The position numbers and the translations under genes are program-made. Source: Mansonella perstans (taxonomy: Eukaryota > Nematoda > Chromadorea > Rhabditida > Onchocercidae). Taken from it: a DNA stretch of 38,327 nt. The notes under the pieces are model-generated. The model saw only the letters and a list, made by a program, of their open reading frames with translations, had not been told where the DNA came from and did not search any database. The DNA lies in the NCBI GenBank assembly GCA_037074765.1, contig JBAMDO010000336.1:1-38327 (forward strand), given 5' to 3'. Position 1 is the stretch's first letter, and every line of letters begins with the position of its first letter. Shown here one piece after another: positions 1 through 16,592 of this stretch.

Positions 1-189
1 TGAAATATGTGATTTCTACTTGATTCTGTTTCTTAATTTTAATTATGAAAAGCTAAATATTTTCTTTTGCCCGGAATTGTACTGAGTCTAATTGTATCGA
101 ATAAAGAATGTAATTTATGTTTTCCAATTTTTCAGCAACATCAAATGTCTCCACTTTAATTATAGATTGTTTACTTACTTTAGGAATGA

Positions 190-4179
<3,990 letters not shown>

Positions 4180-6513
4180 TTATATGTATATGTATATATA
4201 TATCGTTAACTTTTATCATATTCTCAGAAACTTACAGTAAATATAATTAGCTTAGAGTTAATTCCAACATACCAATTGTTCTTGCAATAGAATTAATTTC
4301 GATTTTTTTTTCGAAATTTTCTTGTTAAAACTTTGATATTAATTCAATATATACTTCAAAATATGCCATACTAATAATGATTATTTTATTTCCATTTATT
4401 TTTATGCAAAATTTTATTTCTCTTAAATGTTTTACGAAAAATGTAGTTATTTGTTGCTTCCTTTTTTTTCTGAACAATGAACATAATTATGTTTAATTCA
4501 ACTTAAAGTTATTTCGGTTAAAATCAAAAATTTTTTTGTTTTTTCCCCCAAAACTCCTCAAAATTTTCAAAACTTTTTTCTATAATTCATTTCAACAAAA
4601 AATAAAGGAAAGAAATTGAGAATAGGAATGCATCCAAAGATTAAGTATCATTCTGTTTCTCTTCATAGCTTTTAAGTTCTGCATTTTGTACTTTTTTATT
4701 TTTAATCAAAATAGTCGCTTACTTAAAATTAGCTTATTAGGTACTTTGAAATAGCACTCTCTCCCTTCTTTCTCTTGAATATTATCAATACTTCTTTTCT
4801 TTTTTGACGATTTGCATTTTTGTTTCTATTTTATCTATTGAGAGGAAAAATGGCCAAGAAAAAAATCTCGGGGAAATCCCAACTGATATACAAATTACAT
4901 AATGATGATACATGTTTCCTTTGTTGATTTACTTGGGATGATTTATGTTTTGTAAGATAATTGCAACAAGGATCTTAATTAGATATCATTGAAATGGTGC
5001 TTCAGAGTAGGAAGAAGTTTCTGGTATCAATTATTGGGAAGACAAATAGTAAGTCAGGAAATTAATTGTAAACATTTCACTAGCAGATTGTCTTATTTCA
5101 TATTTACATTAATTTCAAACTTGGCATGCCCAAAAACAGTTATGGAATACTGAGTAAATGCTAATTTATTACAAATGTTAATTCATAATCATCACTGTAA
5201 TCGTAAATTTTTGAATATATGCATTTTTCAAAGATTTGTTGATCCAGAACTGTGAAATTCTGGATCTCAAATCGTGAAGTCGGTGATTTTGAAATGAAAA
5301 TGCTATGAATTAAAAAGAAATGCTGTGAGACTCAATTTACCGCTAACAATAATTACTATCATAAATTTCTTTTTTCTTCCTCTTCAACGAAAGCAAGAAA
5401 CAATATTAAAGTGACACTTGCAAATCTATTGAAGCGCTGTTAAACACTACGCATAGACATTTGATTCTGTCTACACAGAAAGTACAGAAGATATTTTAAA
5501 TTTAATAGATCAAAAATTAAATATCAACTTCATTCTTATGTAAGTTTCCGATATGCTACGTTAGTATGAACTTGTTTCCAGAATTCAAAGGCGATCTATT
5601 AGTGTGGTTAATTGTCCAGCTGAAATTTTTGATCGGCAATAATTTAGCCTGCATTTGAAATTTGTAAGTAACAACTAAGGACGATAGACTAGCAAGATCC
5701 TTAAAAGATTGGCTGGAAAATGCATTTCGATTTTTCCGAATAAAATTTTAGATTTCCTGGAGTTAAAAAAAGAAAGATATTCCCAGCTTTAGATGATCAA
5801 CTTTTAGCATAAATGAAAACTTCACTACAAATGAATCTCTCAGAACTAAAGATTCGCTTTCCTTTCAGTGTTGTGGGAAAATACTGCAAGTTTGTAGAGG
5901 ATAAAAAAAGGATTACAATATCTGTCAAATACAAAACATTATGATTTAAACAGTATCACATGGAACAAGCTACGGTGACTTCCTGACGGAGGATAATAAT
6001 CCAATTATATGGATTTTAAAAATGAGACGTTCTTCTACACTGCTTCTAAATGATGAACTATTTCATTGGATTGGTTCATTTCTTTCTTAAGCTTTTTCTT
6101 ATGTATGCAAATAATGCGGAAGAAAAAAGTATGATATTTGCAGCAATTAATGACATATTATCGTTGTTTTCACTAAAACTGATAGTGCTACAGTTATTTG
6201 ATTAGCAATTGATAAGACTTAGTTTTAGCCCACAACTAGGTCTTTGTTGCTCAAATGCGTTTCCGTGATAAAAAATGACTTTGTCAGGCAAAGAAATATA
6301 AGAATTGCTATGTCGTAGCCTATATAATACAGAAATTACAATAAGGCATAAATGCATATTTTTACATGAATTTTTGTCACTAATAAGGAGAGAAACAGTA
6401 AGTAAGAGGATTGAGAATGTGATCGTTGATCATACAAATTTAAAACTCCTGAAATACGGAGGAAAATATCTTTCATATTTTGGATAAAACACCAAATTCT
6501 GGCATAGTAATGA
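4180..6513. other. Intergenic region between the convergent 3' ends of PMCA and VPS11
   Basis: About 2.3 kb of A/T-rich sequence between two stop codons. It should hold the 3' UTRs of both genes. An AATAAA at 4602-4607 on the plus strand is a possible PMCA polyadenylation signal, about 425 nt past the stop. The only ORFs of note, around 6305-6487 on plus and on minus, are short, overlap the VPS11 3' end and resemble nothing. The stretch 5580-6010 is slightly less AT-rich, but every frame is broken and I cannot assign it. Confidence 0.6.
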
Positions 6514-9500
6514 TCATAAGTCTTCTTCGAAAGGATTCTTTGAATCTTCATCAACATCAAAAGGATTAGTCGACCGTACAGATTTTGCTGCATGTGAATT
6601 CGTTGTTTTTGGAATAAGAAAAGAATTATGTGCTATTGTGCCCACTGAACTTGTTTCTGTAAATGATCGATTCCTGAACTCATCTAGAGTTAATCTGTTC
6701 GTTGTACTGGTATCTGACTGAGGACTAGCCCATTCGTTTTCATTCTTAGATTCTTTTTCCTTCGACCATGAGTCGAAAAGTCCGTCGCCAATATATGAAG
6801 AAATGAGGGTCATACAATCGACTGATTCATTCACCTGAAATTATCTCTGTGGATTAGACAATCGATAGAACACTACTCGATCATCTTCTATTTAGTGGTA
6901 AATTACTATTTCGTTCCGGTTCATTCGGTAAACAATTTAGATCTTCAAGTATATACCTCATTCTGAAATTGAATATAAGCATTTTGCGTGGAGAAATCTC
7001 GGCCCTTATCATTCTGTATCCTAAAATCCATAATGTTAATCATTACAACTTTATCAATGCAAGCAAAGTGAGTCGAATTTTTTATAAATTTCTGAAATGA
7101 TATGAAACGCTTTGTAAAATATCTTTCCACTACTGAAGAATCAAGCAACTTTTGAAAAAAACCTTTCGTTAAAACTATCTCGTACACAAGCTGGACAATA
7201 GTCAGCCTTTTCACTATACGATTCGAGACAGTGAGCATGATAGGAATGTTTGCATAGGAAGTGTAAAGCAGGTAATTGAAGCGAAGTATCACATGCAGAA
7301 CATTTGTTCATTTGAAAAATTTGAACCCTGCAAAATAAACAGCTGATTTTGGAACAAATGATGCAATGAATAGCTTGACTGTCAGACAGTAACGGTTTGA
7401 AGCTTTTACAACACGAACTTATAAGTAATGCTATCAATTTGCTCCTCAATTTCGGCCATCTTCTTCTCGTCTTCGACAATTGCTTCGTCATCTTTCTCGA
7501 TCTCAAATACTTACTTATTAGTGAATAAAAATAAAATCATTTATTCAATCATCAACAACTGGCGGTCTGACAATGAACGACTCTAAAAATAATATGTGAT
7601 TTTTTCTATGAAAAGCTGCGCTACCACTATAAAAATCACTTGATCTGCATGGTAAAAGTACAGGCTATATTAGTTACCCAAACCCAATATAACTGGGAAT
7701 TAACAGTTCAATTTTGGAAGCATGATGTGAAAAATACCTGAGCATTTTGCCGCACCAACCAATTGATAACATAATCTCTCACGTCACCAACACAAATTTT
7801 ATCACTTTTAGCAAGAATTTCAAGAACCACAAGTGGATGGATGCTATTCGTCGCCTCGATTCTGCAAATAAATCAGCAAGTATAATGAAAAATAAATTGC
7901 ATTTTAGTCAAAAAAATTAGTGCCAATAGACCTAACCGTTGAAGCAAAAACTTTATTGCGTCGGAATCTATATCTGTCCCACGCGAAGCAAATACCACAG
8001 CTTCGATCCATAGGTTACGACTGCTAAAAATAAGAAATTTATTAACTTGTAGTTGTTGTAAAGGCTAAAAAACCACTGCCTGACACACGAGCCTACAGAG
8101 ACTTAAAGTAAAGGAAAAAAATTCGAAACAAACTTTTCTTCCTCGCAAAATTCAACGATTTCTCTGAGCTTGTTCTCTCGCATGTAATACTCGATAAGTT
8201 TATCATACCTGCAAAACTCATTTTAATCGATTAAAATCCTGGAAATTACTTTATAGTCTTTCTCTGATAATCTTCCACAATTTACCTTTTCATCTTTTTA
8301 TATAAATAAATGATTCCTGGGTTATAATTAAATAGCTGAAATAATTTTAAAGAGTCCTCCAAATTCTCTTCTCCGATTAATTCCATGATGTCGTCATCAT
8401 AATGAGGTGTGTCCTGAAGAATTGCACATTTTTGATTATAAATAAGACACATAAAATAATACAAGAGGGCCATGCTGTATTAGTAAAGATAATCAACAAA
8501 ATAAACCACATTCCTGCATTAAAACTTAAACCAAATAAAAAAATAAACCTCGTTACGTAGTGCCCACTGACGAAGCCGAAGTTCTAGCAATAAATTACGC
8601 AATTTTTCATTATTTTCTTTGTCCTGAAAACAAAATTAAACGAAGCAAATAATATAATAAAAGTGACCAATTAAGGGACGTTACTACATCTAACCTATTT
8701 CAGAGACATGGCAGTACTACTTCACTGTGTTTATATAATGTTCTAATCTTCAAATATTGCCTACTGAATCTGACTACAAAAATACAAAATTCACCATCTT
8801 CATTGCAGTCTGTATAAATTTAGTACACTGCGAAGGTAATCCAACGAATACTTTCATTAAAGCAACAGCACTGATTTGACCTGAAATTCTTTAATTTAAT
8901 TTTGGTTTCCCGCTATGCTGGCGACAAAAACTGCTTCATTATACCGCTCTCTTACCCTCCCAATTAACAAATAAACTACTAACTGAAACAGGCTCTATCC
9001 GATAATAGCTTCATCGTTTCTTCAGGGTAGTTTATCAGCAAGCACTTCCCGAACTTTTCCAAACACGCTTCAATCTAAAAAAAGTTCCTAATAAATCTCA
9101 CTTATTTTCCAAAATGGTTGCCCAACACCTCACATAAAATATTCTAACTTCAACGTAAAGCGAAAAACAAACCTGAGGAGATTCCAGTTTGGCAATATAT
9201 TTAAGCGCAGATTCATAATCAACTCGATCTTCGATTAAGATGCTTAATAGCGCGTCATGCTGCTTATGTTTCGCACAGAGAAGACACGCTTCCGTTGTAA
9301 AATTTGCAGCACGAAGTACCTATGTATTAGGCGTTCAAAACAAATTTCTTGGTCCATCAGTTTTAAATTTACCAACAATGGAAAAAGCGTGGAGATACTC
9401 CATGCATAGCATATAATCTAATTTTCCTAAGCACACTTCCATGAAGTTATTATTGAAGTTATATTTGTAGGACGGGACAAACAAGCTCACCATAAAAGAA

Positions 9501-12500
9501 TTAAATAGTTTAAACAGAATGGGTAAGAATAAGTTTCTTTGCTATCACTACAAAGCGGAAACTAAAACAGTCACTCAATAAAATATTAGAGAACAGGTCA
9601 GTTATTTGAAGAAAGTTGCAATAAGTACTTTAAACTTTAAATCTAATTCCTAAAATTTCAAATGATACCTGAACAGCTGTTTCAATATTGCATTCAAAAT
9701 CACGATCAATAAAATCACGAATTTTATCATGTGCAGCTAGACGAGTGTAACAGTTCAATAATATGGTCGTATGATGACTATTCGCCTTACCTTTAGCATG
9801 AAGTGCCTCCAAATACATGCATAATTCTTTTATATGAGAACCATCCAGAAACTAAAAATTATTCTATATGAAAATACTAACTCAAGCAAGCAAGTATAAG
9901 AAAATGGATGCAATTAATAAGCAATATGATTCGTAAATTGCTAAATTAGGAAATTACTAAAAAACAACCTTTTTAATAACATATGACGGCTCTAGGTAAC
10001 CGACAGTTTCAGTGTACTGTTGGACTGCATTTTCAAAATCCCCACTTCTAGAATGAATCACTTCACAAAACAAAAAGAGATTAAATTACATAACATGACG
10101 TACCGCATGGGTAATCATTACCTGTACAAATAATCACCGTATTTCTTATAAATTTCAGGAAGATATTCCGAAGCAAATGAACTTCTCTTGGCAACCCTGT
10201 AATTTGTGAAGTAGAAGATGCAAAAATAAAGAATGAAAGAAAGAAAGAGAAGGATTAAAGAAATTATAATTTACAACATCGAAGACACTGAATAACTGAC
10301 CCAACAGCAAGATCATACAAATTCTTCTTGAATAAAATATCCAGCTTTGAGTTGATGCTTTTCTCCGTAAGAGCCGAAAGTGTTCCATCTTCACTAAGAA
10401 CCATTAAAACATTATCTAACAAAAACATTCTTGAAACAGCTGGAAGAGCACATGAAAATGCAACACACTGTCCTTCAACATCATATATCGAAACAACATA
10501 AGTCCACATTTCATTTGACGACCTGAAATAAATATTAAAATAATTCATGATTTGTTTACAAGTAAAAAGTACGAAAATGACGCAGGCATGCTTAGTAGTC
10601 AATTCTTGAAAAAAGCAACAACTTTCAGGATCACTCTGAAATCAAGATTCTTCCTACTCTCTGTTTGGTAAATCAAATTCGATGACTAACGGAATAGCAG
10701 TTGGCTGCTGTGTAAGTAAAGCAACATGGTGATCAAATGCAATTAATTGAATCTTTTCATTGCTTCGACCAAGAGCATGACAACGACCCCTACCACTGTC
10801 AGGATCAGCAGTTAAACTTCGTTCTGCTTCATAGAAGTGTACCATCTATAAATTTTGCCAAAATACATCATTCTCACAAAGTAGCAAAACATTAAATATC
10901 TACAACTAATATATTTATTATGTAAATTAGATAACATAAAAGGATATACATTAAGATGAACCTCAGTACTACCCACAATAAGTTGATTGCGAATTTCATT
11001 AAAACTCCAGCAGTCACGATGACAACCTTTCGCGTCATGCACAACCTTCAAAAAGAGTCATTTACTACTCTAGAAATTGAAAAACATTAAAGAAATTTAA
11101 GCTAAACTGTAAAAAAATTGAGTATCTAAATCAATTCACTTATTAAAAAAAAAAGGGAAAAAAATGAATTAAATTATACCTTATTTGCTACGGTTTTATT
11201 GGTAATCGAAAAAGACAAAACGGATGTCGACGTTAAACAATATAAGATACAGAGATCCTGAGTGGCAACCCATGTAAGGCAAACACCTGTTATTTCGTCT
11301 CCCGGTCCTGCACTTGAACCATTAACCACAGTAAGCCATTTGCCGGATCTAAAAATGTATGAAATATGAAAAACATTTTCGAAATACTGCTTAACTTCTA
11401 CATTGATAATGAGCACCATCCTATGACTTTATATAACGGAGCAGTGTTTGCTTGTTGGCTCACTTATTTAACTGACAATTATTAGCGATTACAAGTGATG
11501 CTGCTAAAATTCTTTAAGTTTCTCTTATATGAAAAATGATGCGATTTTTCAAACGCTCATGCTAGAGAATAGCAATGACATGAAAATTTATCTGTAAGAA
11601 AGAAAAAATATTTCAACCCATCTGCTACAGGTAATTCTAGCAATTATTAAAACAACAAGGGCAAGTTATAAAGCAGCTAAAACTTACTTTTCTTTGATGT
11701 TACTTGCGGAATAAATAACGGACGAATCAACAAAGCCGACAGCAATATGTTGTAAGGATGAGTGTAACGCAATAGCACACGCTCGCGTACTACGTTCAAC
11801 ACCCAGCAAAGGACATACACGTATCACGCGTATGCAAAACGGTGCATCTTTTTCAATTTTATCCAGCTGCCACAGTTTAACTAACGAGTTAATCCCTTCT
11901 TCATCTTCCTGCAAATCAGCTTGTTTTCAGTTAATTTTAGATCGTTCTTTAGGTTTCAAAATCTGCATGCTGAATATGTTTTTATACCAGTGCAAGCAAA
12001 TGCATGTCTCTTTAAGTAGCACTCAATATAACTAAAACACTGAAATTAATCAATTTGAATAGCGAAAACTCGGAAAATTTACAAAGGATTGATAACTTGA
12101 TTTTTAAAATTTGAAAAGTTAAATTAGAAGCTCACTCCAACTGTTGCAAGAATAAGACCAGCAAGTGCTATATCAGCCAGTGAGCGTTTGTGGGCAATCC
12201 AACAGTACTCCTCCAAATTACGCGATAATTTGAATATTGCACCACATGGCTCCCCGAATACTGTGAATCCAACACCGGATACAGAGCGAAATGCCTTGAG
12301 ATTCTAAAAAAACATTCAAAATTCCATAATAAGCCTTGAATAACTTTACATAAAACCGTTCGTCGAACAGTTTAATACATTATTCGAAAAAAAGAAACCT
12401 TTAATCCGTTAAACTTGCATTCGGGATTCTTCGGATCATAGACACTATGTTTCTCAAAAAAGGTAAACTGTCGCCAACCAGTTTCTACCAACGACATCAT
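6514..12500 (-). CDS. vps-11: VPS11 homologue, core subunit of HOPS/CORVET tethering complexes (22 exons, 978 aa)
   Basis: VPS11 is a class C core subunit that joins Rab7/Rab5-dependent tethering of endosomes and lysosomes. Exons, 5' to 3' on minus: 12500-12399, 12303-12136, 11908-11688, 11348-11180, 11045-10962, 10845-10658, 10522-10301, 10196-10122, 10047-9969, 9851-9669, 9319-9173, 9074-8984, 8880-8795, 8623-8549, 8413-8286, 8208-8134, 8023-7937, 7861-7738, 7501-7419, 7327-7163, 7020-6957, 6834-6514. All phases agree. Family marks: GWRQFTFFEK at the N-terminus, GEDEEGINSLVKLW in the propeller, LDILFKKNLYDLAV at the start of the clathrin-like repeats, NSHHTTILLNCYTRL, LLLELRLRQWA, and a RING-H2 at residues 805-843 (C805, C808, C821, H823, H826, C829, C840, C843). 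Human VPS11 is 941 aa. The extra length is mainly a Ser/Asn-rich acidic tail with NPF at 962-964 and 972-974. Exon 5 may instead end at 10950 (12 nt longer, in frame, better donor). Start is the first of two ATGs. Confidence 0.96.
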
Positions 12501-12515
12501 ACCAAACTAAACAAA
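12501..12515 (-). promoter_or_regulatory. Probable trans-splice acceptor just upstream of the VPS11 start
   Basis: On the minus strand a TTTGTTTAG acceptor ends at 12507, only 6 nt before the ATGATG start. A 3' splice site this close to the start codon, with no upstream exon visible, is typical of nematode spliced-leader addition. It supports the chosen start. An unseen 5' UTR exon joined by cis-splicing is the alternative. Confidence 0.55.
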
Positions 12516-14049
12516 TCAGATGTTATACTCGTGCTATTTCGGCTTCAGAGAAATAAATGTTACACCGAATTCCAGCAAATCTACGTCAATCTGCGGTATA
12601 TTAAATATTGCACATCAAACCGATGTTCGGCACTAATTGCTCTGAAGTCATTCTCCAGCTAGATATATCTGAAATGAATGACAACGAATACAAATAACCC
12701 GATGATCTATTTGTAGACAACGAGAATTGCCCTAGGACAATCAAATAATTTGAGGTAGCACGTCTACAATTCAAATAAATTATGGGAGCAGACAACGAGG
12801 GAGCTGCGAGATATATGCATTCAAGTGTTGCAATTTGTCGCGTCATACCAGAGGAGTCGAAGAATCAGTGGAACATAAATTCGTTGATTTACGTAGGCCT
12901 CTATTTGGTGGATATGTCGCGCATTTTACGTAGCATAGCGAGTACTGCTGTTTATTGTATGCTTATGTTTTGGGAAATGAAACTTGAAAAATTACGTAGT
13001 TCGTGTATATTTTATAAAATGGCATGAAAGCAAATTAAATCCACTAGCCTTCCTTTATTCTATGTTAAAATTGGGATTTAATTATTTGTTTAATTGGAAA
13101 AGATAAATTAACTGTCCATGTTTAAGTTGGAAATCAACTATTGACTTATTTTTACGAAAACATAGACCAATTAATTAGTTCGATTCTTTATGATTGTTAA
13201 TTGTATTCCCATGCATACGCTGTTCTGTTGAAAACCAGAAGGCGCAAGTGCATCAATTATAGCGTAACACAAAAGAAGCTTGAAGATGAAGAAATTTGGT
13301 TGAAAATTTTTTTACTGTTCGAGTAAAACGAAAAAAAAAAAAAAAAAGAAAAAACTAGACGAACGTTTAGGTAATTAATTGATCAGTTCATAAGCTGTCA
13401 ATTGTCTCTCTATGTATACGCTTTGAATTGCAAGCAAAACATTGTTATCTCACATTATTTGTCCAATTTTATGGAATTATTTCAGAGCATTAAAATTTAT
13501 TGATAATATTAATGGATTTTTGTGGTTTTTAAAATTAAGAAGTTAGGCTTGTTTGGAGCTTGTGGAAAAAGTTGGTATAACTTCAGTTTATACCGAATGG
13601 TTTGCCAATGTACCAAATGCAACAGGTATAAATCACTCGTTACAAATGAAATGCCTTTAAGCGTTGATTTAAAATTGCTTGCTTGCATCATCGGTGTTTT
13701 GAAATGTTCAAAAATTTCACAAATTATTTCAACATAAACCGTTTATTCAATAGAAAACAATAGTATACATTATCGATTCACTGGATAAACGTTGGTTTTT
13801 GTTGTTACTTTTTGGTAAATAAATGGACCGGTTAATTCAATTAACTTTAAAAGAAATGTTGATCGAGGAGGAAAAAATTGTGACAAATACAGTGATTCAT
13901 CTGCAATGAAATAGTAATTAAATTAATTGAATAAAATTCCTTCCGCTTACTGATATGAAGTATGTGCTTGTATTTGTTAGATAAACCGGTTTTGATGATA
14001 TTCCTCATCGCCGATCATTTTGAATTTCATAAGACTTGTCGTAGGATTA

Positions 14050-14770
14050 TTACTGAAATGAAAATTACCAGACAAGATGATGAAATTGCGTAAAATTAGG
14101 AGAATTAGAGAAACTAATTAGAATATCAATGTACATGATGTCACAAAGGATCTTCAGCTAACAATATGATTGATGTCCCAAAGGACTTCCGGCATTGACA
14201 TGATGACTTCCGGCACTGACATGATGACTTCCGGTACCGACATGATGACTTTCGGGAGTTTACCAAAACCCCGCCTTCAACACTAAATAAATATATATAA
14301 ATGAAAAGAAAAAAATGCTGAGAGTGGGTTTCTACGATCAAGCGACATTAGTCATCACTAATTCATCAACAAAGTCCATCATCATTTTCTCTTGCGCTCT
14401 TTACACTTAATACCTTCCCGCCAACGAAGGACAACTTCTCACTGCCAAAACCTCTTAATGAAGCGACAATCAAGTATTACCAAAAGAGACGACAAGGATT
14501 TCATAGTTAAAATTGATCAGATTGTGTGTTAACTGTATAATTTATTTCTATTACTGTTTAGTCTACTGCATGCTTTATAACTTTTTTTCTCTTACTACCA
14601 ACTATTAATACAAAATTTCCGAAAATAATTAATCCGGAAATTTTCTAGTAAAAAAAACAACTTTTACGTTAGCTTCTTTATATTAATACTATTAATACAA
14701 CAATATAACGCGAACTAACCTCTATCGTTGATAAATGGCACAAACCATGGCTCTCTTGACAACGTTTGTC
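14050..14770. mobile_element. Insertion of about 0.7 kb in repeat copy A, candidate solo LTR
   Basis: This block is absent from copy C. It begins around TGTACATGATGTCACAAAGG (14132), carries a 21-bp tandem array (14184-14256), then a TATA-like ATAAATATATATAAATG (about 14284-14300), then a less AT-rich stretch with no ORF, ending in T-rich sequence near 14580. A TATA box downstream of short tandem repeats, without coding sequence, resembles an LTR (U3 then R/U5). I could not fix the TG...CA ends or a target-site duplication, and no gag or pol remains are present, so the class is uncertain. Confidence 0.4.
14184..14256. repeat. 21-bp tandem repeat, about 3.5 units
   Basis: Units start at 14184, 14205, 14226 and 14247, each close to GACTTCCGGCACTGACATGA plus one T, with one to three substitutions. 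The array produces a Cys/Ser/Arg-repeat reading frame on the minus strand, which I treat as an artefact. It lies inside the insertion in repeat copy A. Confidence 0.9.
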
Positions 14771-15049
14771 AAAAACTTTTGCGCAAATTCTTTTCATCTC
14801 TAAAGCTTACCTATATTATTTATATTTGCGATTCAATTAAGGCAGTATTCAATTTTGTAATATTGATATTCGAAATAACTGCGAAGTTTACCTTATTAAT
14901 ATGCAATAATAACAAGAAAGTTAATTAATTATTTTCGAACTGGAATGATTTGATCTATTATCACTGATTATTAAATCTTTTTTGTACAAAATTTCCGAAA
15001 ATAATTAATCCGGGAATTTGCTATAATTAAAATAATTAATCCGGAAAAA

Positions 15050-15083
15050 AAAAATAGAAAGATTTTCAAATCTTTCTATTTTT
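15050..15083. repeat. Perfect 16-bp inverted repeat (hairpin) in copy A
   Basis: Arms 15050-15065 and 15068-15083 (AAATCTTTCTATTTTT) are exact reverse complements around a 2-nt loop. Copy C has only the right arm, at about 22121-22136. The left arm arrived with the small insertion 14980-15065, which also carries a repeat of ACAAAATTTCCGAAAATAAT, seen before at about 14610. Confidence 0.85.
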
Positions 15084-15636
15084 GAGGATGTTAGAGTATT
15101 TAAAATGATGATTTATTTGGTTTTAACTCATTGCTTCGCTTCACAGTCAGTTGTCAGATGTTTTGTCAAGTAATGTTTTGTTTACTCATTTATTCCTTCA
15201 GGCAAATCGTTGATGTTGAAAGATGGCGAATACATAGAAAAAAGCAAAGAACAAACATTTCATTGTTCACATGAGATTTTAATTTTTGTGTTGCAAAACT
15301 TTTTTACTCTCCTAAATACTTTTGCTCATTTTACAGATATATGGCTATGATTCGCTATGATTCACAGGCTGTGCAGCAACAGATCATGGGAAGGTATAGG
15401 AAGACCCATAGTTATTATATAAACTGAATAATTTGAGTGATACTGCGTGGTTTTTAATTACTCATCAAACAAATGTAATACTTTTGCAATGTTAACCCGA
15501 CATTCGGATATCCCGCGATGATTCTGCGGTTATCTATCACTTGTCCAGTTTTGCTAAAGTATGTTTTTCATGTGAACCGAAAGGGTGGGAAGAGAAACTG
15601 AGGTAGTCAAAGTATAATGACTTCCTGTAATAAAAA

Positions 15637-15765
15637 TGGTAGTTAAATTGGCAATTCAATAAAATTTCTTCTGCTTGTTGATATGAATTATGTGCGTGTT
15701 CCCGGTGATATTGTCACATCGTTTGCCAATTTTTTTTCTGTCAATTACTCTCATAAAACTTGTTT
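15637..15765 (+). repeat. Partial third copy (B) of the left half of the dispersed repeat
   Basis: Directly after copy A the sequence GGTAGTTAAATTGGCAATTC, then AATAAAATTTCTTC, TGTTGATATGA and a CTCATAAAACTTG-type end, repeats the left-half motif found at about 13900-14040 and 21765-21890. Because B follows A's right half, the repeat may once have been a tandem series of units. Confidence 0.6.
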
Positions 15766-16592
15766 ACTACTCGCTTATTAATAACCCGTAATTTTTAAAA
15801 GCTCACTTATAAGTTAACTTTTATGTCTTGTTACGTGTTTCACATTTTGCATCAAATTTTTGTTATAGAATCAGAAGGAGGAACTTTTGCGTGGGAGCGC
15901 AAGTTTTTTGTACTTTTCACTTATTCCAAAAATGCATTGACATTTCATTTCAAGGATAGTTCCTTTTTACAATTCATTTGTTTACAAAATGAGCAAGTTA
16001 GTTTACAAAATGATTTCATCATAAATCACAATTTTTGCGTTCATTGTGAACAGAATTGAATGAATGGAGAAATAAGCGACAGTGTAACAAACAATTTTAC
16101 AGTATTGCAAGAGAAGAAGTAAGCAATATTTCGTTATCAAACTTTGAATGTCCATTATTTAGCTGCCATATATTGTTTATTTTTATAAATTTCAAATCTA
16201 TCTGATTTTTCTAGTATTTTTAAGTAAGTATTACAACATTCAAGAGCATCATTAACTAAACACTGTAGTAATTCTGAAAGCTTTTACTGACAATGTCATA
16301 GTTCATCATCATTTGTCTTACTACTTGGAATTTCAACTATTATTACCTTCTTCTCATGAGAAAATGTACTTAATATTCATTTTGATTTTTTTTAATTTAT
16401 ACTTTTCCATTTGCAATTTTTTGATTTTCAATTTTTCAATATTCAATGTTTATTATTTTTTTCTGTAATGAAAATCAAGAATTGAAAAATGAATCAGAAA
16501 AAAAAAGGTGGAAAGAAAATCAAACACAAATATGTTTATCATTCAGATGTACTCACTCTCATTATAACTGCATCATATAATTTTTTCCTTTT

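Larger units (their letters stand above)
13590..15559 (+). repeat. Dispersed direct repeat, copy A (left half diverged, right half nearly identical to copy C)
   Basis: Copy A matches 21460-22613 in the same orientation. The left half (about 13590-14050) shares blocks such as TTTAAGCGTTGATTTAAAAT with roughly three quarters identity by eye. The right half (14771-15559) matches 21909-22613 at about 97-98% apart from an insertion near 14980-15065. Copy A is also interrupted by about 0.7 kb at 14050-14770. The right half contains intron/exon-like signals (TTCAG at about 15203, TTTTACAG before 15337) and a short ORF at 15341-15427. I do not recognise the family; a transposon fragment or a segmental duplication are both possible. 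Confidence 0.85.

Noticed and set aside
5580..6010. Possible decayed transposase or pseudogene between PMCA and VPS11
   Set aside because: All frames are broken and I found no catalytic motif or recognisable family sequence, so it is too weak to annotate.
6945..7292. 115-codon minus frame overlapping the VPS11 RING exon
   Set aside because: Different frame from the RING and lacking its cysteines. Exons 7327-7163 and 7020-6957 splice in phase instead.
12601..13027. Overlapping 81-codon open frames on both strands upstream of VPS11
   Set aside because: Neither resembles a known protein, they are antisense to each other, and the region is better explained as VPS11 promoter/outron sequence.
14141..14341. 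Minus-strand 66-codon frame with repeated RKSSCQC
   Set aside because: It is a direct translation of the 21-bp tandem array inside the putative LTR, with no other coding support.
15823..16059. 78-codon plus-strand frame
   Set aside because: Low-information Phe-rich sequence, no recognisable domain and no splice partners.
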